Source of the DNA: Enterococcus sulfureus ATCC 49903
GTDB lineage: Bacteria; Bacillota; Bacilli; Lactobacillales; Enterococcaceae
DNA: 64,000 nt
Reading direction: 5' to 3'
Assembly: GCF_000407605.1 (NCBI RefSeq)
Contig: NZ_ASWO01000003.1
Coordinates: forward strand, 62,001 to 126,000
In this document: piece after piece, positions 16,448 through 25,684 of the stretch
How the letters are laid out: each line of letters begins with the position of its first letter
Position numbering within the stretch: position 1 is the first letter of the stretch
Made by a program: the position numbers and the translations under genes
Notes under the pieces: generated by a model
The model's input: only the letters and a program-made list of their open reading frames with translations
Database searches by the model: none
Told to the model about the DNA's origin: nothing

Positions 16448-17272
16448 ATGAAAGTGCGTCGAAGTGAGCGATTGATCGATATGACTCATTATTTATTGGA
16501 TCATCCACATGAATTAATCTCATTAACATTTTTCGCAAAACGGTACGACTCAGCCAAATCTTCTATCAGTGAAGATTTAGCCATCGTGAAAAAAACATTT
16601 AACCAAAGAGGAACTGGAATTTTAGAGACCATTCCTGGTGCAGCTGGCGGCGTAAAATTTATTCCAACGATTACGTCAGAAGAAACAAAAGGTTACCTGC
16701 AAGAACTAGCCAATCGCCTATCGGACCAAACGCGTTTACTTCCAGGAGGATATGTCTATCTATCTGACCTATTAGGAGAACCAGAATTATTACGTCAGGT
16801 CGGACGTATTATTGCATCAAAATATTTAGGACAAGAAATCGATGCCGTGATGACAGTTGCCACTAAAGGTGTGCCGATTGCTCAAGCCGTATCGTATTAT
16901 TTAAATGTGCCTTTTGTTATCGTACGTCGTGATTCAAAAATCACAGAAGGTTCCACTGTCAGTGTCAATTATGTGTCAGGTTCTTCTGAACGTATTGAAA
17001 AAATGGAATTGTCAAAACGCAGCTTAAAACGTGGATCACGTGTATTAGTCGTAGATGACTTCATGAAAGGCGGCGGCACAATCAATGGTATGCAAGGCTT
17101 GATCGAAGAATTTGAAGCAGAATTAGTCGGGGTTACCGTTTTTGCCGAAGCGAATTTTAAAGGAAAACGAGCAGTTACAGATTATACATCATTACTATAC
17201 GTAGAAGATGTCGACACACAAACTAAATCGATTTCTGTTGTACCAGGAAACTATTTCAATGAACTAGATTAA
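16448..17272 (+). CDS. purR: Purine operon repressor PurR
   Basis: A 274-residue protein with an N-terminal winged helix (MKVRRSERLIDMTHYLLDHP) and a phosphoribosyltransferase-like effector domain with the PRPP-binding motif VLVVDDFMKGGGT. In Bacillus and lactococci PurR binds PurBoxes and senses PRPP, controlling purine genes. The start follows AAAGGGGC. It is followed by glmU and prs, and prs makes the PRPP that PurR senses. A very weak PurBox-like sequence upstream (16347-16359) is recorded under rejected items. Confidence 0.95.
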   Translation: MKVRRSERLIDMTHYLLDHPHELISLTFFAKRYDSAKSSISEDLAIVKKTFNQRGTGILETIPGAAGGVKFIPTITSEETKGYLQELANRLSDQTRLLPGGYVYLSDLLGEPELLRQVGRIIASKYLGQEIDAVMTVATKGVPIAQAVSYYLNVPFVIVRRDSKITEGSTVSVNYVSGSSERIEKMELSKRSLKRGSRVLVVDDFMKGGGTINGMQGLIEEFEAELVGVTVFAEANFKGKRAVTDYTSLLYVEDVDTQTKSISVVPGNYFNELD

Positions 17273-17276
17273 AATC

Positions 17277-17310
17277 ACTAGCCTTAGTCGTTGACTAGGG
17301 TTAGTTTTTG
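17277..17310 (+). terminator. Terminator of purR
   Basis: ACTAGCCTTAGTC (17277-17289) pairs imperfectly with GACTAGGGTTAGT (17293-17305), followed by TTTTTG. Confidence 0.65.
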
Positions 17311-17386
17311 TGTGGTAAAAGAGTTTGAAAAAGTCGATGAAGTAGGCTACACTTAAACGAGAAAATACAGAATTGGAGTGAATCGT

Positions 17387-18760
17387 GTGGAATCACGTTA
17401 TGCAATTATTTTGGCTGCGGGTAAAGGTACTCGTATGAAGTCAAAGTTATATAAAGTACTACACCCAGTATGTGGAAAACCAATGGTCGAACATATTATG
17501 AATCGAGTTACAGAACTTTCACCAACTGAAATCGTCACAATAGTAGGTCATGGGGCAGATTTAGTGAAAGCACAACTAGGTGAACGTAGTGCATATGCAT
17601 TGCAAGCTGAACAATTAGGTACTGGACATGCCGTATTACAAGCAACTCCATTTTTACAAGGAAAAAAAGGCACAACTTTAGTTATTAGTGGGGATACTCC
17701 TTTATTAACTAGTGAAACATTAGAGCGCTTATTTGAATACCATGAAGGAAAACATGCATCGGCAACTATTTTAACGGCGCATGCTGAAGATCCAACAGGT
17801 TATGGACGGATTATTCGGGATCGCGTGGGGATCGTTGAAAAAATCGTCGAACAAAAAGATGCTTCAGTTAGTGAAGCACAAGTTCAAGAAATTAATACAG
17901 GGACCTATTGCTTTGATAACGAATTATTGTTTGAGGCGTTAAATCAAGTCGATACCAATAATGCGCAAGGTGAATATTACTTAACAGATATTATTGAAAT
18001 CTTGAAAAAAGCGGATCACACTGTAGCTGCTTATCAAACAGAAAATTTTGAAGAATCGATCGGTGTAAATGATCGTGTTGCTTTAGCAGAAGCGAATCGT
18101 ATTATGCGCCAACGTATCAATACTGAACACATGCGTAATGGCGTATCTTTTGTGGATCCAGAAAGTACCTATATCGAAGCAGGAATTACAATCGGTGCTG
18201 AAACGGTTATTGAGCCTGGCGTATTTTTAAAAGGAAATACGACAATCGGTGAAAATTGCTTTATTTCTGGTCAAACACAAATTATCGACAGTACGATTGG
18301 AAATGACGTAAGCATTTACTCATCTGTCATCGAAGAAAGTACGATCCGTGACCATGTTGATGTGGGGCCTTTTGCTCATCTACGTCCACAAGCAGAAATC
18401 CATGAACATGCACATATTGGGAACTTTGTTGAAGTGAAAAAAGCAGTGATTGGAGAACATACAAAAGTGGGACATCTAACGTATGTAGGAGATGCTACTT
18501 TAGGAAAAGAGATCAATGTAGGATGTGGAGTTGTTTTTGTAAATTACGATGGCAAGCATAAACACCATACAACAGTTGGCGATCATGCGTTTATTGGTTC
18601 TGCTTCTAATTTGGTTGGACCAGTAAGTTTGGGAGACAATGCGGTTGTTGCTGCTGGATCGACAATTACTAACGATATTCCAGAAAATGGAATGGGAATT
18701 GCGCGCACACGCCAAGAAAATAAAGTCGATTTCGCAAAAAAACTTCCTTATAATCAATAA
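17387..18760 (+). CDS. glmU: Bifunctional UDP-N-acetylglucosamine pyrophosphorylase/glucosamine-1-phosphate acetyltransferase
   Basis: A 457-residue enzyme that makes UDP-GlcNAc for peptidoglycan and teichoic acid. The N-terminal uridyltransferase has [22 protein letters not shown]; the C-terminal half is a left-handed beta helix of hexapeptide repeats with the acetyl-CoA region [21 protein letters not shown] prefer GTG 17387, 10 bases after GGAG, over the GTG at 17378, which touches the ribosome site; the product then begins MESRYAIIL, as in relatives. The glmU-prs order is conserved in Firmicutes. Confidence 0.96.
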   Translation: MESRYAIILAAGKGTRMKSKLYKVLHPVCGKPMVEHIMNRVTELSPTEIVTIVGHGADLVKAQLGERSAYALQAEQLGTGHAVLQATPFLQGKKGTTLVISGDTPLLTSETLERLFEYHEGKHASATILTAHAEDPTGYGRIIRDRVGIVEKIVEQKDASVSEAQVQEINTGTYCFDNELLFEALNQVDTNNAQGEYYLTDIIEILKKADHTVAAYQTENFEESIGVNDRVALAEANRIMRQRINTEHMRNGVSFVDPESTYIEAGITIGAETVIEPGVFLKGNTTIGENCFISGQTQIIDSTIGNDVSIYSSVIEESTIRDHVDVGPFAHLRPQAEIHEHAHIGNFVEVKKAVIGEHTKVGHLTYVGDATLGKEINVGCGVVFVNYDGKHKHHTTVGDHAFIGSASNLVGPVSLGDNAVVAAGSTITNDIPENGMGIARTRQENKVDFAKKLPYNQ

Positions 18761-18870
18761 GAATAACGGAATCACTTGATTTATCAAACAAAAATGACTA
18801 CTATTTATGAGTAAGAGATTTCTAGAAACGTGTCGGATTCTAGTTTTAGGTATAGAAAGTGGAGGTTCTC

Positions 18871-19851
18871 ATGTTAAACCAGTATTTTGATCCAAAGTTA
18901 AAGATTTTTGCCTTAAATTCTAATCGTCCTTTAGCTGAAAAAATTGCAGCTGCGGTCGGTGTAGAATTAGGAAAATGTTCTGTTAAACAATTTAGTGATG
19001 GCGAAATCCAAGTAAATATCGAAGAAAGTATTCGTGGTTCGCACGTATACATCATTCAATCTACTAGTAGCCCAGTCAACGATAACTTAATGGAACTATT
19101 GATCATGATCGATGCATTGAAACGTGCAAGTGCAAAAACAATCAACATTGTAATGCCTTATTATGGATATGCAAGACAAGATCGTAAAGCGCGTTCTCGT
19201 GAACCGATTACGGCAAAATTAGTTGCCAATATGATTCAAAAAGCTGGTGCAACACGTATGGTCACATTAGATCTACATGCAGCACAAATCCAAGGATTCT
19301 TTGATATCCCGGTGGATCATTTAATGGGAGCACCATTGATTGCAAATTATTTCTTAGAAAAAGGTATTCAAGGCGATGATGTAGTGGTTGTTTCACCAGA
19401 CCATGGTGGTGTAACAAGAGCACGTAAATTAGCTGAATTTTTAAAAGCACCAATTGCGATTATCGATAAACGTCGCCCACGTGCAAATGTTGCGGAAGTC
19501 ATGAATATTATTGGTCGTGTAGATGGTAAAGTATGTGTCTTGATCGATGATATTATTGATACAGCAGGAACAATTACGTTAGCTGCTAATGCGCTAAAAG
19601 AAGCTGGTGCTAAAACAGTCTACGCTTCTTGTACGCATCCAGTTTTATCTGGACCAGCATTAGAACGTATTCAAGATTCTGCAATCGAACGTCTAGTGGT
19701 AACCGATTCAATCAATTTACCAGAAGAACGTAAAATTGAAAAAATCGATGAAGTTAGTGTTGGAAAATTAGTAGCAGAAGCAATTAAACGTATTCATGAG
19801 AACAAGCCTGTAAGTCCACTTTTTGAAACAAAAACACCTTTAAAAGGGTAA
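18871..19851 (+). CDS. prs: Ribose-phosphate pyrophosphokinase (PRPP synthase)
   Basis: A 326-residue enzyme that makes 5-phosphoribosyl pyrophosphate from ribose 5-phosphate and ATP, feeding purine, pyrimidine, histidine and NAD synthesis. Characteristic segments are [33 protein letters not shown] (catalytic flexible loop), [18 protein letters not shown] and the PRPP loop [15 protein letters not shown] 18871 lies after GTGGAGG; an in-frame GTG at 18859 is the ribosome-site region. A hairpin CTAGAA/TTCTAG in the 110-base gap after glmU may modulate readthrough. Confidence 0.97.
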   Translation: MLNQYFDPKLKIFALNSNRPLAEKIAAAVGVELGKCSVKQFSDGEIQVNIEESIRGSHVYIIQSTSSPVNDNLMELLIMIDALKRASAKTINIVMPYYGYARQDRKARSREPITAKLVANMIQKAGATRMVTLDLHAAQIQGFFDIPVDHLMGAPLIANYFLEKGIQGDDVVVVSPDHGGVTRARKLAEFLKAPIAIIDKRRPRANVAEVMNIIGRVDGKVCVLIDDIIDTAGTITLAANALKEAGAKTVYASCTHPVLSGPALERIQDSAIERLVVTDSINLPEERKIEKIDEVSVGKLVAEAIKRIHENKPVSPLFETKTPLKG

Positions 19852-19853
19852 GC

Positions 19854-19887
19854 AAAAAGACATCCTTCATCTTAGGGATGTCTTTTT
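19854..19887. terminator. Terminator of prs, shared with the convergent gene
   Basis: AAAAAGACATCC (19854-19865) pairs with GGATGTCTTTTT (19876-19887). The right arm overlaps the stop codon of the leftward gene. Confidence 0.85.
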
Positions 19888-20266
19888 ATTTAAACGAAAA
19901 ATAAATTGGGATCACAGATAGAATCGTAATACTTAAACCAATCAAGGCACAACTAATGCCAAGTGGTTCATCAAAGACAAAATGTGCGATACTTCCTAAA
20001 AAGGTTAAATAGGCAAAGGTTATAAATTGAATCAATAAATACGTACGATAATAAGAAAGATAACGATACGTTTCACGAAGTTTCATCCAACGAACAAAAC
20101 CGTAGGAAGCAAATGTTAATCCAAGTAGAAATAAAAAAAATAATAACGCGATCGATTCCCACAAATGGTGAGTCAATGCGCCCATTAAAGCGTACGCAGA
20201 AAAACCGATCAGTCCGGCAGAGAGTAAAAAATAAATTATGCTTTCAACACGATCGAATGTTTTCAT
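19886..20266 (-). CDS. Small four-helix membrane protein, unknown function
   Basis: A 126-residue protein with four hydrophobic segments (about residues 9-29, 37-57, 75-93 and 100-123) and short charged loops such as RWMKLRETYRYLSYYR. I recognise no domain. The start ATG (20264-20266) follows GGAGAACG. It stands alone, convergent with prs and divergent from the operon at 20.4 kb. The arrangement of helices without conserved polar residues suggests no obvious transport or enzyme role. Confidence 0.7.
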   Translation of the reverse strand: MKTFDRVESIIYFLLSAGLIGFSAYALMGALTHHLWESIALLFFLFLLGLTFASYGFVRWMKLRETYRYLSYYRTYLLIQFITFAYLTFLGSIAHFVFDEPLGISCALIGLSITILSVIPIYFSFK

Positions 20267-20467
20267 AGCGTTCTCCTTTTCACAAGTTCATGATATCTAG
20301 TTGAAAGTTTAACATATTCTACAGTCAAATACCATGTTAGCAAAGTACTACGATTTAAAAAGAGTTAAATAAATCTTAATTTAACAGCAAATTTCAGAAA
20401 ATAAACATTTTTTTTGAAAGAAATTGTGGTAGGATATTTTCGATACTATAAAAGGAGCATGAGTCCA

Positions 20468-20875
20468 ATGAGAAAAGTTCCGCCTATTTTAAAACCAATT
20501 GCATTACTAACAATTTCTGTTTTGGTGGCTACTGCTACGACGGTCGTCAACAGTTCAAGTTATCGTGCCCCTAGCACGAACAGCTCGTCAACGACTACGA
20601 CGATCAGTGACACAAATCGCTCAAATGAGTCGACCACATCAGATACACGAACACAGCAAACTGTAGAATCGAGTGTGGAACAAACACAAACACCAAAAGT
20701 ATATGAATCGCAAGATCAAGAAACAAGTACAATCACTAGCGAAGAAAGCAGTATATCAAGCGAGGAAAGTACGGTTACTTCAGAATCTGAAACACTTCCA
20801 TCTTCATCGGTTGAAGAAAACGTAAATAACTTTAATGCAAGTACACCAAGTGACGAGGCAGGTGCAAGTCAATGA
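20468..20875 (+). CDS. Membrane-anchored Ser/Thr/Glu-rich protein, unknown function
   Basis: A 135-residue protein with one hydrophobic segment near the N-terminus (residues 9-27, ALLTISVLVATATTVV), without a lipobox or clear signal-peptidase site. The remaining hundred residues are low in complexity, rich in S, T, E and Q, and presumably outside the cell, perhaps glycosylated. I chose ATG 20468, 10 bases after AAAGGAG; upstream in-frame starts at 20414 (TTG) and 20459 overlap the ribosome site. No LPXTG motif is present. It overlaps the next gene by ATGA, so the two are translationally coupled. Confidence 0.65.
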   Translation: MRKVPPILKPIALLTISVLVATATTVVNSSSYRAPSTNSSSTTTTISDTNRSNESTTSDTRTQQTVESSVEQTQTPKVYESQDQETSTITSEESSISSEESTVTSESETLPSSSVEENVNNFNASTPSDEAGASQ

Positions 20876-21636
20876 GTTTTTTATTAGATATTATCAATGG
20901 AATCAATAAATTTTTAGGTTATTTAGATATTAGTCCAAAATACTTGAACCGTAGTTATACGATATTAAGTATTTTTCCAACACTTTATATTTTGCGTATT
21001 GTGTATGGATTGTTGCAAAATGAAAATTATCTTCAATTTGTATTGTATAGTATTGTCTTTATCGTGTTGATTTATTTTATTGTATTGAATATCTTTTATT
21101 ACTTTTTTGATAAAAATTTAAAAGCAGATGTCACACAGCTATTTGTTAAATATCTACCAGATGAAGTATTTAATATTCAGCAAGAGGCTAAATCCAATAC
21201 CAAAACGATGAAAGCTGTAGATACAAAAGAGATCGAAGTCGATTTTTATGATGATTATGAATTGATTTTAGCGATGAATATGCAAGAATTGATCGATAAA
21301 AAAGTTATTTCGGTAAATGATCTAAATCAAACAGAAGGCTATTTGATCGAATGGAATACGATCTATCCTTACTATTTTGTAAAACGGATCCATCAGAATC
21401 AGTATGAGTTACAAATTGGAACAAGCTATCAGTCGCTAGTTCCAATCGGTCGAATCGAGCATAAATCAGCAGAAAAATTAGAACCAGTGGGCTTATATGT
21501 AACTGGTGGTGATTTTGTAAAAGATGGTTTTCGTTATCATGAGCCCTATCATCTGACACTACTAGCTAAAAGTGAAACCCCACTAGAAAGCCACACGATG
21601 ACGATGTCTCGGACACAGCGTCGTAAAAAAACATAA
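20872..21636 (+). CDS. Membrane protein, possibly DUF6681 family
   Basis: A 254-residue protein with two or three N-terminal transmembrane helices (about residues 28-45, 53-83) and a soluble C-terminal half of about 150 residues with many aromatic residues (GYLIEWNTIYPYYFVKRI). I believe it corresponds to DUF6681, a family of uncharacterised Lactobacillales membrane proteins, but this is from memory. It overlaps the Ser/Thr-rich gene upstream by four bases and lies 13 bases before the FusB-like gene, so all three form one operon. Confidence 0.6.
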   Translation: MSFLLDIINGINKFLGYLDISPKYLNRSYTILSIFPTLYILRIVYGLLQNENYLQFVLYSIVFIVLIYFIVLNIFYYFFDKNLKADVTQLFVKYLPDEVFNIQQEAKSNTKTMKAVDTKEIEVDFYDDYELILAMNMQELIDKKVISVNDLNQTEGYLIEWNTIYPYYFVKRIHQNQYELQIGTSYQSLVPIGRIEHKSAEKLEPVGLYVTGGDFVKDGFRYHEPYHLTLLAKSETPLESHTMTMSRTQRRKKT

Positions 21637-21649
21637 AAGAGGGTGCGCA

Positions 21650-22294
21650 ATGACAGCGACTATCGAGCCTTATCAGTTTGTGACGCTTAAACGGATAAGC
21701 AAACAGTTGATCAATACGTATAAAACCGTAAGTGATGACCAAACGATCGCAGCAATACAAATGATGACCTTAGATAAGATGGATCAACTTTTTCCAGTGA
21801 TGAACGATGCGATCAAGCATTTTTCACTTCAATTAATGGATAAAAAAATGACATTCAAGCAATTAGAGTTTGCATTAGCTGAGATTAAACAAATAGTTAT
21901 GCCTTTTACTCAGCCAAGTGATCAAGCGATTCAAGGCTTATTTAAAAAAGTAAAAAAATTGTCGTTACCTGATTGGGAGAAATTGGATTTGTCTGAAGCA
22001 ACGTATATTGGGTGGCAAGATAGTGCCACCCAACGGAAATTTTTGATTACAGAAATTGAGGGGACCTTAAGAGGAGTATCTGGTGTCCAATCTTCTAAGG
22101 GAATCAAAAATATGTGTGCTATCTGCCAGCAAACCGAGTATGTCTCTTTGTTTTTGGCAAAAACCAAAACAGCCGGTGACGGCACGTACACAAAAAAAGG
22201 AAACTATATTTGTGTAGATAGCATGAGTTGCAATCAGCAAATCGAACAAAAAGTAGCATTGAATCATTTTTTTGAAATGACTAAAGGTAAATAA
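21650..22294 (+). CDS. FusB/FusC-type elongation factor G-binding protein
   Basis: A 214-residue protein with the size and plan of the FusB/FusC family: an N-terminal helical domain (about 1-80) and a C-terminal treble-clef zinc finger with NMCAICQQ (CxxC near residue 152) and YICVDSMSCN (C-x5-C near residue 195). FusB proteins bind EF-G and free it from fusidic-acid-stalled ribosomes. Chromosomal homologues occur in many Gram-positives and their natural job is not settled. The zinc finger makes its placement between two zinc-regulated regions notable, but no Zur box lies before this operon. A terminator follows. Confidence 0.8.
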   Translation: MTATIEPYQFVTLKRISKQLINTYKTVSDDQTIAAIQMMTLDKMDQLFPVMNDAIKHFSLQLMDKKMTFKQLEFALAEIKQIVMPFTQPSDQAIQGLFKKVKKLSLPDWEKLDLSEATYIGWQDSATQRKFLITEIEGTLRGVSGVQSSKGIKNMCAICQQTEYVSLFLAKTKTAGDGTYTKKGNYICVDSMSCNQQIEQKVALNHFFEMTKGK

Positions 22295-22296
22295 TC

Positions 22297-22348
22297 AACA
22301 CATCACGTGTCTATTTAAATAAGGAACGTGATGTGTTTTTATTTTTTT
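22297..22348 (+). terminator. Terminator of the FusB-like operon
   Basis: AACACATCACGT (22297-22308) pairs with ACGTGATGTGTT (22326-22337), followed by a T-rich run. Confidence 0.8.
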
Positions 22349-22367
22349 CCGTATCGATACGGAAAAA
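22344..22367 (+). promoter_or_regulatory. 24-bp perfect palindrome upstream of the PTS promoter
   Basis: The palindrome is centred on GTATCGATAC with arms reaching T5CC and GGA5. It ends 6 bases before the -35 box of the PTS operon, a position suited to an activator such as the PRD regulator encoded at 22811. It could also add to termination of the preceding operon. Confidence 0.6.
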
Positions 22368-22373
22368 GTTGAA

Positions 22374-22402
22374 TTGAAATAAAAACGCTTTCTTTTTATA
22401 CT
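22374..22402 (+). promoter_or_regulatory. Promoter of the PTS operon with an internal cre site
   Basis: TTGAAA (22374-22379) and TATACT (22397-22402) with a 17-base spacer. The spacer contains TAAAAACGCTTTCT (22380-22393), which fits the CcpA cre consensus TGWAANCGNTNWCA except at the second and last positions. Carbon catabolite repression is therefore likely. Confidence 0.75.
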
Positions 22403-22478
22403 GTAGATAAGTTAAAGCTAATGAACGAAAAAAATATCGGTTATTAAAAATTATGTATAATAAAAGGAGAGAATCATT

Positions 22479-22793
22479 ATGAAAAAAGCGTTAATCATTT
22501 GTGCAGCAGGAATGTCATCATCATTAATGGCAAAAAAAGCAACGGAATATTTCCAAAGTAAAGGACAAGAAATCGAAGTCGATGCTGTTCCAGCAACAGA
22601 AGGCGACAAAATGATTAAAGATAGTGATTTCGATCTATTCTTGATCAGTCCTCAAACGACTATGTATTTGGATAAATTCAAAAAAGTGGGCGATTCTGTA
22701 GGAAAACCTGTAGTAGGTATTCCATTCCCAGCTTATATTCCGATTCCAACTGGTGTACAACAATTAGGAGATTTGATTAGCGCGAACATTTAA
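22479..22793 (+). CDS. PTS lactose/cellobiose-family EIIB component
   Basis: A 104-residue cytoplasmic EIIB of the Lac family. The phosphorylated cysteine is Cys8 in LIICAAGMSSSLMAKK. It takes phosphate from EIIA (24794) and passes it to the sugar entering through EIIC (25685). It is the first gene of a five-gene operon driven by the promoter at 22374. Beta-glucosides such as cellobiose or related disaccharides are the likely substrates, but the sequence does not decide this. Confidence 0.92.
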   Translation: MKKALIICAAGMSSSLMAKKATEYFQSKGQEIEVDAVPATEGDKMIKDSDFDLFLISPQTTMYLDKFKKVGDSVGKPVVGIPFPAYIPIPTGVQQLGDLISANI

Positions 22794-22810
22794 TGGGAGC
22801 GAGGATAATG

Positions 22811-24790
22811 ATGAAACAAAAACAACGTGATCTAATTAACTTATTAATCACCGCTAAAGGAACGTTTAAAACGAGTGAGGAATTAGCAACAGAATTATCA
22901 TTATCTGATCGCACGATTCGCAATTATATTCGTGAATTAAAACCAACAATTGAACACAATGGTGCAAATATTATAGCAAAACAAGGTCTAGGCTATCAGC
23001 TAAAAATCAGTGATCGACAATCATTCGATCTCTTTTTGGCTGATTGCCATTTGGGTGGTATAAATGAACTAAACCATCCTATTAATGAAGTCGCTGATCG
23101 GAAACGATATTTATTAAATCTAATGCTGTTAGAAGATCAAAAAATCGATCCAGATGAATTATCTGAGTCTTTGTTTATCAGTACCTCACAATTGCTAAAA
23201 GATATCTCTGAAATCAAACAGCAGCTTATACCATATGATTTGACGGTAAAAAAAGATAAACAAGGATTTTTTATTGAAGGAAAAGAACGAGCAAAGCGTC
23301 ATTTTATGATGAATTATTTTTTTACTAAAGATGCGATGAATGTGTTACAACCAATTTCAGTTAAAAATGGATTGAGCGATGCGATTGGATTTGATCTACT
23401 TACAATCATTATTTTAGATGAATGTCGTGAAGCCCACTTAAAATTGTCTGACTTTATTATTCAAAATCTTGTGTTGCATCTTTCTTTAAGTATTAAACGA
23501 ATTCAAGCTGGTCTAGATATCCAAAATTTAGGATTAGATGAATCGATTGCTACACGAATTGAATATGAAGTGGCAGGTCGTATTATTGAACGGATCGAAA
23601 CGATTGTTCCAATTCATTTTCCAATCGAAGAACGTGCTTATCTGACATTGCATTTAATGGCTAAATCTAATCATACCAATTTGGACGAAGATTCAGAATT
23701 AGTGCATACACTAAAAGATTTGTTATTCAAAATGCAGATCGAAACTGGATATTCATTTGCAACCGACCATCAACTGTTTAATGGTTTGTTAGAGCATATT
23801 AAACCGATGCTCATCCGTCTAGAACGAAAAATCGCCCAAGAAAATCCTTTGTTACACGAAATCAAAGAAAATTATGCCGAAGTATTTGATTTAACTAAAT
23901 ACTATATGGGGCAATTACCTGCATTATCGAGTTATACGATCAGTGAAGATGAGTGGGCGTATATCACCTTACATTTTTTAGCCTCACTTGAAAAAATCAA
24001 ACATGATCAAAAAGCACGTGTATTAATTATTTGTGCAACCGGATACGGGAGTGCCCAGTTATTAAAAACACGAGTGGAAAAAGAATTTGGAGAACGTCTG
24101 AATATCGTAGCAGTCAAAGGCTACTATGAAATTGACGAGCAATTGCTAGAAGAAGTGGATCTGATTATTTCGTCAATCGATCTTTCGACTATGGTCTTTA
24201 AAGTTCCAGTTTTTCATGTCAGTGTATTTTTGCCTGATAAAGAAGTCCAAATGATTCGTCAGTATCTCAGAAAACAAAAATCAAATACGTCGATTTATGA
24301 TCGAAAAACCAATCGCATGACGAATTCGATTGAAACTTCCTTGACCGAACTTGCAGCAGATTACTTTTATTATAGTCCACAAGTTCAAACTAAAGAGGAG
24401 ATCATGAATGAATTGTTGACTCGATTGTCATTAAACGAATCGACTCATTATATCGAGCAGATGAGAAGTCAGATCAACCAACGAACGAAATTAGGAACGA
24501 TTTTATTTAGTTCTACGATTGCAGTTCCCCATCCAGCGATTCCTGTTGGGAGGATTGCAAAAGTTGGTGTCGCAATTTCGAAAGAAGGCGTGTACTGGAA
24601 CGAAGAGTATCCCAAGATTCATTTCGTTTTTATGGTATCCCCTTCCATTTATGAAAACTATGGATTAACTGTAGTAACAAAAGCGATTGTATCCCTGATC
24701 GAGCGTAAGGATATTCAGCATCGATTACTTGAGGCAGTTACTTTTGAAAAATTTACTACTGAATTTATTAAATTGATTGAAGAGGTGTAG
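22811..24790 (+). CDS. PRD-domain transcriptional activator with EIIB- and EIIA-like domains (LicR/MtlR type)
   Basis: A 659-residue regulator. In order: a DNA-binding winged helix (residues 1-60, ELSLSDRTIRNYIREL), a second HTH, two PTS regulation domains (histidines in LVLHLSLSIKRI, LTLHLMAKS and ITLHFLAS), an EIIB-Gat-like domain with ICATGYGSAQLL, and an EIIA type 2 domain with STIAVPHPAIPV. Such proteins activate their PTS operon when phosphorylated by HPr and not by the operon's EIIB. I prefer ATG 22811 after GAGG; ATG 22793 and 22808 are also in frame. It lies inside the operon it probably controls. Confidence 0.9.
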   Translation: MKQKQRDLINLLITAKGTFKTSEELATELSLSDRTIRNYIRELKPTIEHNGANIIAKQGLGYQLKISDRQSFDLFLADCHLGGINELNHPINEVADRKRYLLNLMLLEDQKIDPDELSESLFISTSQLLKDISEIKQQLIPYDLTVKKDKQGFFIEGKERAKRHFMMNYFFTKDAMNVLQPISVKNGLSDAIGFDLLTIIILDECREAHLKLSDFIIQNLVLHLSLSIKRIQAGLDIQNLGLDESIATRIEYEVAGRIIERIETIVPIHFPIEERAYLTLHLMAKSNHTNLDEDSELVHTLKDLLFKMQIETGYSFATDHQLFNGLLEHIKPMLIRLERKIAQENPLLHEIKENYAEVFDLTKYYMGQLPALSSYTISEDEWAYITLHFLASLEKIKHDQKARVLIICATGYGSAQLLKTRVEKEFGERLNIVAVKGYYEIDEQLLEEVDLIISSIDLSTMVFKVPVFHVSVFLPDKEVQMIRQYLRKQKSNTSIYDRKTNRMTNSIETSLTELAADYFYYSPQVQTKEEIMNELLTRLSLNESTHYIEQMRSQINQRTKLGTILFSSTIAVPHPAIPVGRIAKVGVAISKEGVYWNEEYPKIHFVFMVSPSIYENYGLTVVTKAIVSLIERKDIQHRLLEAVTFEKFTTEFIKLIEEV

Positions 24791-24793
24791 AAC

Positions 24794-25144
24794 ATGAGTG
24801 AACAAATGACGAGTGAAGAAATCCAAGTAGTCGCTTTTACGATTATTTTGCATAGTGGAAATGCACGAACAAATATTCATCAAGCATTTAAAGCAATGCG
24901 TGAGGGTGATTTTGAGCAATCTGCAGCTAAGCTTGAAGAAGCCAAAGAAGAAGTAGTAAAAGCCCATAATTCACAAACAGACTTATTGCATGCGTATGCA
25001 GGGGGCACAAAAATCGATATGGAGATTATTATGGTCCATGCACAAGATCATTTAATGACGACGATGACTTTACAAGAAGTGGCTGAAGAAATGTCTTATT
25101 TATATCAACAAAACCAACAAATATTAAAAAAAATAGCCAATTAA
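24794..25144 (+). CDS. PTS lactose/cellobiose-family EIIA component
   Basis: A 116-residue EIIA of the Lac family, a trimeric helical bundle. The phosphorylated histidine is His82 in IIMVHAQDHLM. LHSGNARTNIHQAFKAMREG is the family's N-terminal helix. It starts 3 bases after the regulator gene and belongs to the same operon. It carries phosphate from HPr to the EIIB at 22479. Confidence 0.93.
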   Translation: MSEQMTSEEIQVVAFTIILHSGNARTNIHQAFKAMREGDFEQSAAKLEEAKEEVVKAHNSQTDLLHAYAGGTKIDMEIIMVHAQDHLMTTMTLQEVAEEMSYLYQQNQQILKKIAN

Positions 25145-25167
25145 TGATGAGCTGAGGAGTGGATACA

Positions 25168-25665
25168 ATGAATGCAGAAATGAAAAAGCTTGAGGAACGA
25201 AGAAAAAAAACAAGCATTACGAATATGTATTTTAATCGATTTTTATTGATTCGTTATACAACGGCTTTATTTTTATTTTTCAATCTGTATTGGTTTGTAT
25301 TTCTACTATTTAGTCAACCGTTATTGGCACTTGTTCCATTGCTATTATTTATCGGTTCAGCAATCGTTGCGATTGAACAAGTAAAATTATATCGTAATCA
25401 TAGCGAACAGTTACCTTATGCTAAAGGATTTTATATCCTTCAAGGCATTGTAAACAGTGTGATGATAGTACTCGTCTATACACCAATGTATGATCGTTTC
25501 TTCCCCTTCCTGACGAATACTTCAGAAACAAAAAATATTTTGACGATTACTTTATTATTAGGCGTGCTTATCAGTTTAATCGTGTTAAGAAAATTACACA
25601 AAATTCGTCTAGGTCAAGATAAACACTTGAAATTAGTGAAAGCATATGAAAAAACAGTTAGTTAA
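25168..25665 (+). CDS. Membrane protein in the PTS operon, unknown function
   Basis: A 165-residue protein with a charged N-terminus (MKKLEERRKKTS) and four hydrophobic segments (about residues 28-47, 50-72, 88-107 and 125-145). It has no recognised PTS domain. I chose ATG 25168, 8 bases after GAGGAG, over GTG 25159. Its place between EIIA and EIIC in a coupled operon suggests a link to the transporter, but I cannot name the role. Confidence 0.65.
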   Translation: MNAEMKKLEERRKKTSITNMYFNRFLLIRYTTALFLFFNLYWFVFLLFSQPLLALVPLLLFIGSAIVAIEQVKLYRNHSEQLPYAKGFYILQGIVNSVMIVLVYTPMYDRFFPFLTNTSETKNILTITLLLGVLISLIVLRKLHKIRLGQDKHLKLVKAYEKTVS

Positions 25666-25684
25666 AAGATAAGGAGAGAAGAAG

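Noticed and set aside
20414-20467. Longer N-terminus of the Ser/Thr-rich protein starting at TTG 20414
   Set aside because: It would include the ribosome site AAAGGAG; ATG 20468 is correctly spaced.
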